Assembly: GCA_001805445.1 (NCBI GenBank)
Contig: MHGF01000024.1
Location: forward strand, 1 to 32,084
Origin: Omnitrophica WOR_2 bacterium GWF2_43_52
GTDB taxonomy: Bacteria > Omnitrophota > Gorgyraeia > Gygaellales > UBA12090
Length of the DNA stretch: 32,084 nt
Direction of reading: 5' to 3'
Shown here: piece by piece, positions 8,637 to 18,062 of the stretch
How positions within the stretch are numbered: the stretch's first letter is position 1
How the letters are laid out: every line of letters starts with the position of its first letter
Position numbers and translations under genes: made by a program
The notes under the pieces: model-generated
What the model was told of the DNA's origin: nothing
What the model saw: the letters and a program-made list of their open reading frames with translations, nothing else
The model's database searches: none

Positions 8637-9782
8637 ATGGATAGTATAAAAACAGAAGTTTCGGTGATTTTGCCATGCCTTAATGAAGAAGAGGCGATAG
8701 CCATTTGTGTCAGGAAGATCAAAGAAGTATTTGCGAGAGAGCATCTAAACGGAGAAATTATTGTTGTAGATAATGGCTCAACTGATCGCTCGGCAGAGAT
8801 TGCGAAATCTGAAGGGGCTATCGTCGTGTTAGAGCCTCAACGCGGCTATGGCTCAGCCTATTTGCGGGGATTAAAAGAGGCTCAAGGCAAATACTTCATT
8901 ATGGCTGATAGCGATAATTCCTACGATTTCTATGATATCCCGCGTTTTCTGAACGCGTTAAAAGAGGGGCATGAGTTAGTAATGGGCTCGCGGTTTAAGG
9001 GGACAATGAAAGAAGGGGCAATGAGCTGGTCGCACCGCTATATCGGCAACCCAATACTTTCAGGGATGTGCCGGCTTTTTTTTCATACCCGCCTTTCTGA
9101 TATTCATTGCGGTATGCGCGGCTTTACCCGCCAGGCATATGAGAAGATGCACTTAAAAACCCCGGGCATGGAATTTGCCACGGAAATGGTTTTTTCCGCG
9201 CTCACGTATAATCTTAAGATACAGGAGATACCCATTGATTATCACCCTCGCACAGGTAAATCTAAGTTAAGCCCATTTTTTGATGCCTGGCGGCATGTGC
9301 GTTTTATGCTCTTTTATTGCCCGCTGTGGCTTTATTTTATCCCCGGGGGGATTGGGCTTACGTTAGGAACATTGCTGTCTTTGTTTCTTTTGAAAGGCCC
9401 TTTTCTTTTTATGGGCCGTTATTGGGACATCCATCTTATGATTTTCGCGAGCATGCTTTCCATACTTTCGTATCAGGTTATCAACATAGGAGTATACGCG
9501 CATACCTTTGGCATACGCCAAGGGCTGCTTAGGTACGATAAAATTACTGTTTTCTTTCAGCGCCTCTTTAGCCTTGAAAAGGGCTTGTTGTTAGGGGGGA
9601 TCGTCTTTTTGATAGGTTTTGGCATGATTATTGCTATTATTGCCGAGTGGTTTTCAGCGCATTTTGGCGCGCTTGATAGAATGAGAGAGTCTATTTTTGC
9701 CATGACCTTTCTTACCATAGGCCTCCAGACAATCTTTTCTTCTTTTTTCATCAGCCTGCTCTTCTTGGAAAGAAAACAATGA
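8637..9782 (+). CDS. GT2 glycosyltransferase, polyprenyl-phosphate sugar synthase-like, with C-terminal membrane helices
   Basis: The 381-residue protein has an N-terminal GT-A domain (VSVILPCLNEEEAIAICVRK; IIVVDNGSTD; D91-S-D93 in MADSDNSYDF; VMGSRFKG; DIHCGMRGF) and about four hydrophobic helices after ~residue 220. This architecture is typical of enzymes that move a sugar from a nucleotide to polyprenyl phosphate on the cytoplasmic face. Its start follows the STT3 stop by 4 bp with GGTGAGG upstream; an earlier in-frame ATG at 8583 would overlap STT3 and has no ribosome site. In this locus it probably supplies or extends the lipid-linked glycan. The sugar is not predictable. Confidence 0.85.
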   Translation: MDSIKTEVSVILPCLNEEEAIAICVRKIKEVFAREHLNGEIIVVDNGSTDRSAEIAKSEGAIVVLEPQRGYGSAYLRGLKEAQGKYFIMADSDNSYDFYDIPRFLNALKEGHELVMGSRFKGTMKEGAMSWSHRYIGNPILSGMCRLFFHTRLSDIHCGMRGFTRQAYEKMHLKTPGMEFATEMVFSALTYNLKIQEIPIDYHPRTGKSKLSPFFDAWRHVRFMLFYCPLWLYFIPGGIGLTLGTLLSLFLLKGPFLFMGRYWDIHLMIFASMLSILSYQVINIGVYAHTFGIRQGLLRYDKITVFFQRLFSLEKGLLLGGIVFLIGFGMIIAIIAEWFSAHFGALDRMRESIFAMTFLTIGLQTIFSSFFISLLFLERKQ

Positions 9783-10528
9783 AGGTATCCGTGGTGATTC
9801 CTGTTCATAACGAGCAGGATTGTATTAAAAAGACCGCGGAAGCGCTCATTCATGAATTAGCCCTGAACGGGGTACCATACGAAATTATCATTGTCAATGA
9901 TAATTCTACCGATAATACGCCTTCAGTACTTAATGAGATTGTTATGCTGCATAATGAGGTGAAAGTCGTTTGTGCCCAGCCGCCAAAAGGTTTTGGCCGC
10001 GCGATACAAAGGGGATTAGAGAGCGTTAACGCGGATATCGTGGTAATCTACATGGGCGATGGTTCTGATGACCCCAAAGATGTGGTACGCTACTATCAGA
10101 AAATACTAGAAGGGTATGACTGCGTATTTGGCTCACGTTTTATGAAGGGAAGTAAAACAACAGGATATCCTCAATTAAAGCTTATGTTAAACCGTTTGGG
10201 AAATACTTTTATTCAAACGCTTTTTCTTATAGACTACAATGATGTGTCAAATGCCTTTAAGGCATACAGAATTGAGGTTATCCGGGCAATGCAGCCGCTT
10301 GTATCCCAGTATTTTAATATTACCGTGGAAATGCCGCTTAAAGCTATAATTTCCGGTTTTTCTTATGCGGTTATTCCTATTACTTGGAATGGAAGAGGCA
10401 GCGGGGTAAGTAAATACCATATTCGGGAGTTAAGCCGTAAGTATTTTTTCTCCATTCTCTATGTTTGGCTTGAGAAAATCCTTCTTAAAGAAGAAATCCG
10501 CAAGATGCGTTCATCCCCACCCATATGA
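9779..10528 (+). CDS. Dolichol-phosphate mannosyltransferase-like GT2 (DPM1 family)
   Basis: The 249-residue protein is a single GT-A domain with little membrane anchoring. It has VSVVIPVHNEQDCIKKTAEA, IIIVNDNSTDNT, MGDGSDDP (D94, D97, D98) in place of the usual DxD region, CVFGSRFMKGS and ISGFSYAVIPITW. Length and order match DPM1-type enzymes, which make polyprenyl-phosphate hexose from a nucleotide sugar. The ATGA overlap with the previous gene implies translational coupling. Its likely product would be the lipid donor for the GT-C enzyme encoded next (inference from order). Confidence 0.87.
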   Translation: MKVSVVIPVHNEQDCIKKTAEALIHELALNGVPYEIIIVNDNSTDNTPSVLNEIVMLHNEVKVVCAQPPKGFGRAIQRGLESVNADIVVIYMGDGSDDPKDVVRYYQKILEGYDCVFGSRFMKGSKTTGYPQLKLMLNRLGNTFIQTLFLIDYNDVSNAFKAYRIEVIRAMQPLVSQYFNITVEMPLKAIISGFSYAVIPITWNGRGSGVSKYHIRELSRKYFFSILYVWLEKILLKEEIRKMRSSPPI

Positions 10529-12135
10529 AAAAAACAGCCCAACATGTCAGCAGTGTTATTTTGTTATTGTTGATTATTTCTTTCGGGGCCATTCTGCGAA
10601 GCCAAAATATCAGTTTCCCCGCGATTGGGTATCATAATATGAAAGAAAATGAATATCTTAGCATGGCTCAGGAAATGAAGCGAACCGGAGACTTTTTGAC
10701 TAAGAGGGTTTATTTTTATAATGCCTTTGATCAAGACCCAGGTATTATTAGAAATTCAGGGATTCCCTTGTTTCCTTATCAAATACTTGGAGCCTGGAAT
10801 GTTTTTGGTGAAAACCTTTGGGGAGCGCGGGTAGTGAATGTTATCTTTGGGGTTTTGGGAATCGTCATAATCTTTTGTATTTCTCGTCTTTTTTTTTATA
10901 ATCTTTCAATCTGCCTTTTTGCTTCGTTTCTATTAGCGGTTATGCCATTGGCTGTATTTTTTTCGCATAATCTCCAACCTGAGACTTCCGCGTTATTTTT
11001 TATGCTCTTGGGCAGTTTCTTTTACTTACGATATGCTTCTTTACCTGAAAAGACACACTCTCTTTTGTGGGGAGGGGCATGTTTTTTAATGGCGGGGAGC
11101 TATCAGTATAATTTCCTTATTGGGATTCTCCCTTGTCTATGCTGTTTCCCTTATGGGCTATGGCGTAAGGACGGAAAAACCCTCTTTCAGTTTTTTGTTA
11201 ACGTATCCTTGCCGTACGCGATATTCATATTCTTGGTTTTAGGATTAGCAAGAAAAGGCGGATGGGAATTCCAAATGCCTGAGCCTCAAAATTTATTTAG
11301 GATATTTTCGCCTGCCTACTGGCAGAGTTACGGCGTAACTATTTGGAGATACGCGGTATCTGAGAATTTTACCATAGGAGTCGTAATACTTGCATTTTTA
11401 GGATTACTGCGCGCCTGTTATAAACCAAGGAACCTGGTTCAACGTTATAGTATGGGCTGGGCGATCGCATTAGTTCTCTATGGGATGGTTTTTCCAGACG
11501 CGCTCTACCGGCAGAATTATTACCAAATGCCCTTGGTGCTATTTGTATGTATTAGTGTTAGCTATGCCATTTTTAGCCTTTCTGAGCTGCTGCGAAAGAT
11601 TACGGCACGAGATAGTTTTATTTTTTTAGCGCTTATTGTCTTAAGTGTATCGGCTCCTCTTATTAAGAGCTCAATCGTACGGATGCAGACAACGGTTTTT
11701 TATGGCTTAGACGCCGCGGGGGCGTCTCTTAAGGAATTCACGAAGCCGGATGAGCGTGTTTTTTTATTCGCCCACGCGCAAGGAAGCGGGATTGCCCGTT
11801 ACGCGTCGCGGTATATGGGATGGGTAGATAATCTTGATGATTTCAAGGATAAGGAAAAACGCTTTGGCATACGATACGTCTGCTTTTATCCCGCGGAGTT
11901 CGCCCATAAATTAAAAACCAGCGACCCTGAACTTTTTGAGTATATTCAGGCACAGTATCATCTGAAAGAGGCGGGGTTGATTAAAGAGCCTCAGCAGGTT
12001 TTTTATCTTATCTTAGGCAAGGGAGCGCCCGCTCAGGGAAAAGGTTTCCTTGAAGAGCTTACAGGGCGCATACAGCTTATGACTATTTACCAGGTATTGG
12101 GTAAGTACGTTTTCTTTTATACGATACGTCCGTAA
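10525..12135 (+). CDS. GT-C membrane glycosyltransferase (GT39/ArnT-like)
   Basis: The 536-residue polytopic protein has one N-terminal helix, a first external loop with acidic residues (NMKENEYLSMAQEM), then ~10 helices and a ~150-residue C-terminal soluble part. Loop residues RNSGIPLFPYQ and the helix opening WGARVVNVIFGVLGIVIIFC match the dolichyl-phosphate-mannose protein mannosyltransferase/ArnT fold. Such enzymes use polyprenyl-phosphate sugars as donors outside the membrane. It overlaps the DPM1-like gene by ATGA, so donor synthesis and use look coupled. It could finish the lipid-linked glycan before STT3 transfer or glycosylate another acceptor. Confidence 0.82.
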   Translation: MKKTAQHVSSVILLLLIISFGAILRSQNISFPAIGYHNMKENEYLSMAQEMKRTGDFLTKRVYFYNAFDQDPGIIRNSGIPLFPYQILGAWNVFGENLWGARVVNVIFGVLGIVIIFCISRLFFYNLSICLFASFLLAVMPLAVFFSHNLQPETSALFFMLLGSFFYLRYASLPEKTHSLLWGGACFLMAGSYQYNFLIGILPCLCCFPYGLWRKDGKTLFQFFVNVSLPYAIFIFLVLGLARKGGWEFQMPEPQNLFRIFSPAYWQSYGVTIWRYAVSENFTIGVVILAFLGLLRACYKPRNLVQRYSMGWAIALVLYGMVFPDALYRQNYYQMPLVLFVCISVSYAIFSLSELLRKITARDSFIFLALIVLSVSAPLIKSSIVRMQTTVFYGLDAAGASLKEFTKPDERVFLFAHAQGSGIARYASRYMGWVDNLDDFKDKEKRFGIRYVCFYPAEFAHKLKTSDPELFEYIQAQYHLKEAGLIKEPQQVFYLILGKGAPAQGKGFLEELTGRIQLMTIYQVLGKYVFFYTIRP

Positions 12136-12139
12136 GAAC

Positions 12140-13573
12140 ATGAAAGTATTGTTACTCAATGAGCCTTTTGTAAAAGATTTCTGCCGCACTCAGCGCTGGG
12201 CAGCCCGTTCGCGGGGCAGGGTTTTGCGCGCCCCTGACTGGCTTGCCTACGCGGCCGCGGTGTTAGAAAAGGGCGGCCATCAGGCGAAACTTTTGGATAT
12301 GGTAGCGCAAAATCAGGATAAAGATGCCTTGAGGCGTATCGTAAGAGAAGAAAAACCGGATTTTGTGGTATTAGACTCTACTACTCCGTCAATATATTCG
12401 GATATTGAATGCGCCCGTATTGTAAAAGAGGAATCAAACGCGAAGGTAATTATGGTGGGCCCGCATGTATCGGCGCTGCCTGAAGAAACGCTTCTTACGG
12501 GGCGCGGGGCAGTGGATATTGCCTGTATAGGTGAATATGATTACTCCGTGCGCGATTGCGTGGAGCACTATGATACTCTTTCTTCAGTCGCGGGAATCGC
12601 GTATTTTAAAGACGGGAAGGCACAGCGGACTGCGCCGCGGCCGCTGATTGAGGACCTTGATGCGCTCCCGTTTCCTGCCTGGCATCATCTGGACTTGATG
12701 AAATATTTTGACGGGGGTAAGCTCTATCCCTATATTGACGTTATTGCCGGCAGGGGCTGTCCCAACCAATGTATTTTTTGCCTTTGGCCGCAGGTAATGC
12801 ATGGGGTTAGATACCGGCTCCGTTCCGCAAGGAATGTTGTTGATGAAATAGAGCATGATATAGAACTTTGTCCTCAAGTAGCAAGGGGGGGAGAGTTTTT
12901 CTTTGAGGATGATACCTTTACGGTGAATAAATCCCGGGCAATAGAGATTTGCGAGGAGATAATGCGCAGGAGGCTTACCATAACCTTTTCGGTAAATTCC
13001 CGGGTTGATGACGCGGATTTGGCAATGTTTAGGATAATGAAGCGCGCCGGCTGCCGTGAGCTTCTTGTGGGCTTTGAGTCGGGAAGTCAGCATATGCTTA
13101 CCGATATGAATAAGCGCATTACCTTAGACAAATCATATCAGTTTATGGAATATGCCAAAAGGTGCGGCTTAGAGGTTCATGGGTGTTTTGTGATAGGGCT
13201 GCCGGGTGAAACCGAGGAAAGCGCCAAGCAAACTATAGATTTTGCCTTGGCCCTGGGATTGACCACTGTGCAATTTTCCGGCGCGGTACCATTTCCCGGA
13301 ACGCGTTTTTACGAGATAGCCGCTCAACATAAGTGGCTCAATGCCAAGAATTACGGTGATTGGCTTAAAGATGGCGAGCAGACTGGCGTGGTCACGTATC
13401 CTTCATTTTCAAGCCAAAGGATAAATTACTATGTGGATTTAGGCTTGAAGAAATTTTATCTGCGCCCCGGCTATATACTGCGATTTTTATTTCAGACCCG
13501 CTCATTCCCTGATCTCTACAGAAAGGCTCGCGGCGCGTTGAATTTTTTTTCGTATTTCTTTAGGAAGCAATGA
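12140..13573 (+). CDS. Cobalamin-binding-type radical SAM enzyme
   Basis: In this 477-residue protein the N-terminal ~150 residues form a Rossmann-like B12-binding domain (KVIMVGPHVSALPEETLL; CIGEYDYSV) without the DxHxxG motif, as usual in this class. The radical SAM core carries C207-x3-C211-x2-C214 (GRGCPNQCIFC), then FFFEDDTF, VGFESGSQ and FVIGLPGET. Members of this class methylate unactivated carbons or do other radical chemistry. It starts 4 bp after the GT39-like gene and overlaps the next GT2 by ATGA. The genomic setting suggests sugar or lipid-carrier modification; the substrate is unknown. Confidence 0.88.
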   Translation: MKVLLLNEPFVKDFCRTQRWAARSRGRVLRAPDWLAYAAAVLEKGGHQAKLLDMVAQNQDKDALRRIVREEKPDFVVLDSTTPSIYSDIECARIVKEESNAKVIMVGPHVSALPEETLLTGRGAVDIACIGEYDYSVRDCVEHYDTLSSVAGIAYFKDGKAQRTAPRPLIEDLDALPFPAWHHLDLMKYFDGGKLYPYIDVIAGRGCPNQCIFCLWPQVMHGVRYRLRSARNVVDEIEHDIELCPQVARGGEFFFEDDTFTVNKSRAIEICEEIMRRRLTITFSVNSRVDDADLAMFRIMKRAGCRELLVGFESGSQHMLTDMNKRITLDKSYQFMEYAKRCGLEVHGCFVIGLPGETEESAKQTIDFALALGLTTVQFSGAVPFPGTRFYEIAAQHKWLNAKNYGDWLKDGEQTGVVTYPSFSSQRINYYVDLGLKKFYLRPGYILRFLFQTRSFPDLYRKARGALNFFSYFFRKQ

Positions 13574-14517
13574 ATACGCCAAAGGTAGCAGTTATTGTCG
13601 CCGCGAAAAACGCGGAGCGGACTATTAAGAAATGCGTGGAATCGCTTCTTGCCTTAGACTATCCAAATTATGAGGTGATTGTTGTTGATGATGGGTCTCA
13701 TGACCAAACTCCACACATAGTGGAGAGCTATAAGGATAAGATAAAGATTATTACTTTAAGCGGAGTCGGGCCTTCATCCGCAAGAAATAGCGCGGTAAAC
13801 CAGGCGCAGGCGGAATATGTTGCTTTTACCGATAGTGATTGTATCGTTGAGGCAGGTTGGCTGAAAGCTCTTATTGAAGGTTTTGAAGAAAATTCTGCTC
13901 ATACGGCAGCCTGCGGAGGCATTCAGAAATTGCCTGATGACGCGACGGATTTTGAAAAAAAAGTATACCTGTTTATGAAAAAGACAGGTTTTGTGACAGA
14001 GTATATGCGTACGGCCCAAGCGAAAAATATTATTGACGTTGAGCATAATCCTTCGTGTAATGTGATGTACAAAAAGGAGATCCTTCAGCGGGAAGGAGGT
14101 TTTCTGGAAGGGGTATGGCCGGGAGAGGATGTTGAGCTTGATTATAGGTTACGGAAAAAAGGGTACAGGTTACTTTTTAGCCCGCAGGCAATCGTGTACC
14201 ATTACAGGCCTCAAAAGCTTAGTTCGTTTTTAACCATGATGTTTAGGTATGGCAGGGTACAAGGTTTCCTGGTGAGAAAATATGGGATATTTAGAAAGAT
14301 GCATTTTTTACCTGTGTTAACCATTGTTTTTTCGCTGCTGTTTCTGTCAGCGTGTGTTTGGAACCAGTCGCTCGCGTTCGCTTTAGCCATAAGTTCCTGC
14401 TTTTTAGTATTGGGGTATAGCCTGGATTTTGTTGTTGCCGCGCTTTTTTTATTAGGGGGGATATATTGGAATACAGGATTTGTGAAAGGGTTTCTTAATG
14501 CTGATACCTGTTCTTAA
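13570..14517 (+). CDS. GT2 glycosyltransferase with C-terminal membrane helices
   Basis: The 315-residue protein has a GT-A domain with VIVAAKNAERTIKKCVESLL, VVDDGSHDQT (D40, D41), FTDSDC (D88-S-D90) and the GEDVELDYRLRKKGY acceptor-site motif. These are the classical features of processive or chain-extending GT2 enzymes. Two to three hydrophobic helices follow at ~245-305. ATGA overlap upstream and a 20-bp overlap downstream place it inside the operon. It probably adds a sugar to the growing glycan. Confidence 0.87.
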   Translation: MNTPKVAVIVAAKNAERTIKKCVESLLALDYPNYEVIVVDDGSHDQTPHIVESYKDKIKIITLSGVGPSSARNSAVNQAQAEYVAFTDSDCIVEAGWLKALIEGFEENSAHTAACGGIQKLPDDATDFEKKVYLFMKKTGFVTEYMRTAQAKNIIDVEHNPSCNVMYKKEILQREGGFLEGVWPGEDVELDYRLRKKGYRLLFSPQAIVYHYRPQKLSSFLTMMFRYGRVQGFLVRKYGIFRKMHFLPVLTIVFSLLFLSACVWNQSLAFALAISSCFLVLGYSLDFVVAALFLLGGIYWNTGFVKGFLNADTCS

Positions 14518-15460
14518 GAAAATTAACACCTTTCTTCCTGAAAGAGTAAGGCTTGCTGTCTTGCCCTACTACCGTTTTTTTCTTCCGAATCTTACTAATA
14601 TTATATTCTTGCCACAAGTAAGGTGTAATTATCGCTGCCCCTATTGTATTTGGAATAGGTTTAGCCCTGATGAAATTAAGCAGGCATACTATCCTTATCC
14701 TGATTGGATTCATGCCCTTAAACGATTTCCGCCTTCAGCAGTTATTGTTACTGGAGGCGAACCGCTTCTTTACAAGGATATCGTTCCTTTGATAGAAAAT
14801 TTTCCCCGCAAACACGTAATTTCCTGTTTGGTGACTAATTTAAGCACTGGCATTGAAAAGCTGTTATCGCTTAAGAAGAAAGAATTCAGAATAATGACGA
14901 GTTATCATCCTGAGATGGCTTCAAAAGAGGAACTTGCCAGAAATGTGATGCGCCTTAAAAAACATGGTTTTCGCAATGTAACTATTAATTATGTAGCTAC
15001 TCCAGCGCATTTGAAAGGTATCGTTGAGTTAAAGAAATACTTTGAAGATGCTACAGGTTTTTATTTCAGAGTTGATACGTATAAGGATCCACAGTATGAT
15101 TACTCGCAAGAAGAAGCGCGTTTCATACGAGAGTTAAAGCGCGCGGGAATTATTGCGAGGGATAGGACGGAGGGGTATGATTTTGATGATACTTCTCTAA
15201 AAAAATGCAAGGCGGGGAGGAAGCTCTTTGTTGTAACAGCAAACGGAAACGTATATAGCTGCATGGAGGGATATTTCTACTTGGAATGTGAGCCGTATAA
15301 GCAAAAATACAATAAAATTGATAATTTCTATCTCGGTAATGTGTTTAAAGGCGATTTTAAGCAGTGTGCCAAAGATAGAATGTGCCATTCTCCTTGCGCG
15401 GAGTTATGCGATATCGAACTTGCGGGGGTGAAAAGATTACCAGGTAAGGAGATGGCATGA
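14498..15460 (+). CDS. Radical SAM protein with SPASM-like cysteine-rich C-terminus
   Basis: This 320-residue enzyme lacks a B12-binding domain. The cluster motif is C43-x3-C47-x2-C50 (CNYRCPYC), followed by VTGGEPLLYKD. The C-terminal region carries extra cysteines (KKCKAGRKLF, VYSCMEG, and CxxxxxCHSPCAELCD) in the order typical of SPASM/twitch auxiliary-cluster domains, with LGNV between them. It overlaps the preceding GT2 by 20 bp and the next radical SAM gene by ATGA. SPASM-type enzymes modify peptides or act as dehydrogenases on sugars; here sugar dehydrogenation or epimerisation is plausible but unproven. Confidence 0.85.
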   Translation: MLIPVLKKINTFLPERVRLAVLPYYRFFLPNLTNIIFLPQVRCNYRCPYCIWNRFSPDEIKQAYYPYPDWIHALKRFPPSAVIVTGGEPLLYKDIVPLIENFPRKHVISCLVTNLSTGIEKLLSLKKKEFRIMTSYHPEMASKEELARNVMRLKKHGFRNVTINYVATPAHLKGIVELKKYFEDATGFYFRVDTYKDPQYDYSQEEARFIRELKRAGIIARDRTEGYDFDDTSLKKCKAGRKLFVVTANGNVYSCMEGYFYLECEPYKQKYNKIDNFYLGNVFKGDFKQCAKDRMCHSPCAELCDIELAGVKRLPGKEMA

Positions 15461-16818
15461 GTTACAAACTTGCTATTATAAATCCTAAGGCAAAACATAT
15501 GCTTAACACCAATGAACCCCTCAATATCCTGGTCATTGCAGCTTATTTGAAGCGGGAAGGCATCAACATAAAAATTCTTGATGAACATGCCGGTGATGAT
15601 GTAATAGAAGATATAAAAGATTTCAAACCGGATTTGGTTGGGTTTACTGCAACTACCTGCCCCTATCCGAGGGCTGTTCAACTGATGAAAACCATCAAGC
15701 TGATGGGATATAGAACTATTATTGGCGGGGTGCACGCGTCAACACTTCCTGAAAAGGCTAAAGAAGATGGTTTTGATATGGTGGTAGTCGGTGAAGGCGA
15801 AAAGATGCTTTTAGACATTATAAGGAAACAAGAAAAAGAAGGGATATTCAGAGTTTCGCGTGAGGCGATTTTAAAAAGTGAAGAAATCCCCTTGCCGGAT
15901 AGAACCTTGATAAATATGGAATTTTATTGTACTGTCAAGGACAGGTCTCCGTATGATGTTAATCTTGATTTCGTTCCTCCTGGCGCGCGTATGGCATCTT
16001 TTTTGACATCCCGGGGATGTCCCTTTAACTGCATTTTCTGCCACAACGATTGGCGCGGTATTCCTGTAAGAGGTGTCGCCCCTGAGATGATAATTGAGGA
16101 ATTAGAGCGCCTTGTCCGCGACTATCACACGCACTATGTATTGTTTGTTGACGATGATTTCTTTTGGAAGAAAAGTAGGGCAATGAGGTTTTGTGAACTT
16201 GTTATTCAGAAAAAATTACCTATCTGTTGGGCAACCTCAACCAGGCCGGATAGCATTGATGATGAACTCTTAAAGATTGCCTCAGAGGCAGGATGTACAA
16301 GGCTTGCATTCGGATTTGAGTCTGGCAGCCAGCGGGTGTTGAATGTTTTAAAGAAACGCTCAGATATTGATGTGAATTTGACGGCGGCTCATTTATGCCA
16401 TCGATATAATATTGATGTCTTAGGGCTTTTTATGGTAGGAAATCCTACTGAGACGAAAAAAGATTTACAATTAACCTGGGAGTTTATTAAGAAAGCGAAA
16501 GTGAATAGTTTATCGGTAAGCGTTTTAACTCCTTTTCCGGGAACGCAGTTGTGGAAACAGTGCGAAGAAAGAGGATACATCAAGCCGGATATAGATTTCT
16601 CAACTTTTTATTTTACTTACGGCACGGTGCAGATTCCTGATACCTTTCCTCCTTATATTGTGGAAAAATTTAAAAGGCAATTACTCATTAAGGCATATTT
16701 ATTTAATCCAAACATAAGAAAGAAATTTCTATGTAGAGTTTGCCAGCATCCTATTCTAACGTTTAAGAAGGTTCTTGATTATATTCCTTTTTTGCGGAAG
16801 ATTTCCCCATCAATCTAG
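15457..16818 (+). CDS. Cobalamin-binding-type radical SAM enzyme
   Basis: The 453-residue protein has a B12-binding domain at 1-135 (ILVIAAYLKREGINIKILDE; IIGGVHASTLPEKA; VVVGEGEKM), then the radical SAM core with C188-x3-C192-x2-C195 (SRGCPFNCIFC), FVDDDFFW, FGFESGSQRVL and FMVGNPTET. Length and domain order fit the BchE/HpnJ-like superfamily. It overlaps its upstream neighbour by ATGA. The next gene follows after a 140-bp gap in which I see no coding signal. Probable role: radical modification of a glycan or lipid intermediate. Confidence 0.88.
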   Translation: MSYKLAIINPKAKHMLNTNEPLNILVIAAYLKREGINIKILDEHAGDDVIEDIKDFKPDLVGFTATTCPYPRAVQLMKTIKLMGYRTIIGGVHASTLPEKAKEDGFDMVVVGEGEKMLLDIIRKQEKEGIFRVSREAILKSEEIPLPDRTLINMEFYCTVKDRSPYDVNLDFVPPGARMASFLTSRGCPFNCIFCHNDWRGIPVRGVAPEMIIEELERLVRDYHTHYVLFVDDDFFWKKSRAMRFCELVIQKKLPICWATSTRPDSIDDELLKIASEAGCTRLAFGFESGSQRVLNVLKKRSDIDVNLTAAHLCHRYNIDVLGLFMVGNPTETKKDLQLTWEFIKKAKVNSLSVSVLTPFPGTQLWKQCEERGYIKPDIDFSTFYFTYGTVQIPDTFPPYIVEKFKRQLLIKAYLFNPNIRKKFLCRVCQHPILTFKKVLDYIPFLRKISPSI

Positions 16819-16958
16819 CTGCCCTTTCCATTCTCTTGGGCCGACACGCGGAGCTTGTTGGAGTAGAGCGGTTATAAAATAAAGGTGATGAGCGCTTATC
16901 AGTCATGAACAGGAAGATAAGGTATGTTAAAAACGGCATTCTGAAGCAGGTATAGCAA

Positions 16959-18062
16959 GTGAGAATTGTAATAGTTAATTCGCTAAGCCCTGAATACGGT
17001 TCAACCTATAGGGCGCGTAATTTGTATAAAGCATGCGGAGAATTAGGTTATACGGTAACGTATCTTGAATCTAATACCACTCTTTCTGCGAAAGGAGTGG
17101 TTAATATTTCTCAGGAGGCAACTCTTGTTGGCTATTTAGCGGCATCCTTAAAAAGAGCCTATGTGTGTTTTGCCCTTTCTTATGATGTGGCTGTAATCCA
17201 GAAGTTTACTCCGCTGACTCTTTTTGCCATACTTGTGGTTAAACTCAGGCGTAAAAGATTAATAGTGGATTGGGATGATTTGGATTCTGAGTTTCAGAAG
17301 ACGCCTTTAAGGAAAATTATTCTTAGAATCCTTGAACATAGTATTCCGCCTTATATAGCTTGTATTATGACTCATAGCAGGTATCTTATGGAATACGCTA
17401 AGAAATCCGGCGCCAGGAGAGTCGTGATGGTGCCTCAAGTGGTTGATACGGCTCTTTTTGACGCACTACCACGCGAAGGATCGCCTTTACATGCACGGTT
17501 ACCCGCGGATAAAGTAATTGTGTCATATCTTTGTACTATGACGCAGGGAGGAGCCAGAGATATTGAGTTTATTGTGCGCTCATACACTATCGCTCAGCGT
17601 TCTTGTGGAAGGCTGCATTTGTTATTGATAGGGGGAGGGCCTTCGGAAAGCCATATCCGGCTGCTTCTTAAAAAACATAAAATTACCGAGTATACTATTA
17701 CCGGGTTGCTTTCTCAGGAAGAGGTGGCACAGCATCTTTTTCATTCGAGTGTCTGTCTTGTGTATATGAAGGATGACCGTGGAAATAAAATGCGTGTTTC
17801 ACTCAAGGTTTTGGAGTATCTGGCAATGGAGAAAAAAGTGGTTGGCTCATTTACCGGGGAGACTAAGGACACGCTTGCAGATTTTTGTATAGAGGTTAAG
17901 CCTGCTTCTGAAGAAAACTTCGCGCGGGCGATTTTATCGGTTATTGAACAAGATGATTTTGTTAATAAAGAAGGACGTGAGTATATAGAAAAGAATTATT
18001 CCTTTCAAGCGATGAAAACCGCGATTAAAAATACGTTAGAAAATGAAAATTTCTCTCGTTAA
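16959..18062 (+). CDS. GT4-type (GT-B fold) glycosyltransferase
   Basis: The 367-residue protein has a two-lobed GT-B layout: N-terminal IVIVNSLSPEYGSTYRARN, interlobe VVMVPQVVDTALFD, nucleotide-binding lobe with LHLLLIGGGPSE and YTITGLLSQEEVAQHL, and a conserved end LKVLEYLAMEKKVVG. These fit family GT4. The start is GTG 16959, where the initiator leads directly into RIVIVNS; AGCAGG lies upstream. Its 3' end overlaps the next radical SAM gene by 20 bp. It probably adds a sugar from a nucleotide donor in the cytoplasm. Confidence 0.83.
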   Translation: MRIVIVNSLSPEYGSTYRARNLYKACGELGYTVTYLESNTTLSAKGVVNISQEATLVGYLAASLKRAYVCFALSYDVAVIQKFTPLTLFAILVVKLRRKRLIVDWDDLDSEFQKTPLRKIILRILEHSIPPYIACIMTHSRYLMEYAKKSGARRVVMVPQVVDTALFDALPREGSPLHARLPADKVIVSYLCTMTQGGARDIEFIVRSYTIAQRSCGRLHLLLIGGGPSESHIRLLLKKHKITEYTITGLLSQEEVAQHLFHSSVCLVYMKDDRGNKMRVSLKVLEYLAMEKKVVGSFTGETKDTLADFCIEVKPASEENFARAILSVIEQDDFVNKEGREYIEKNYSFQAMKTAIKNTLENENFSR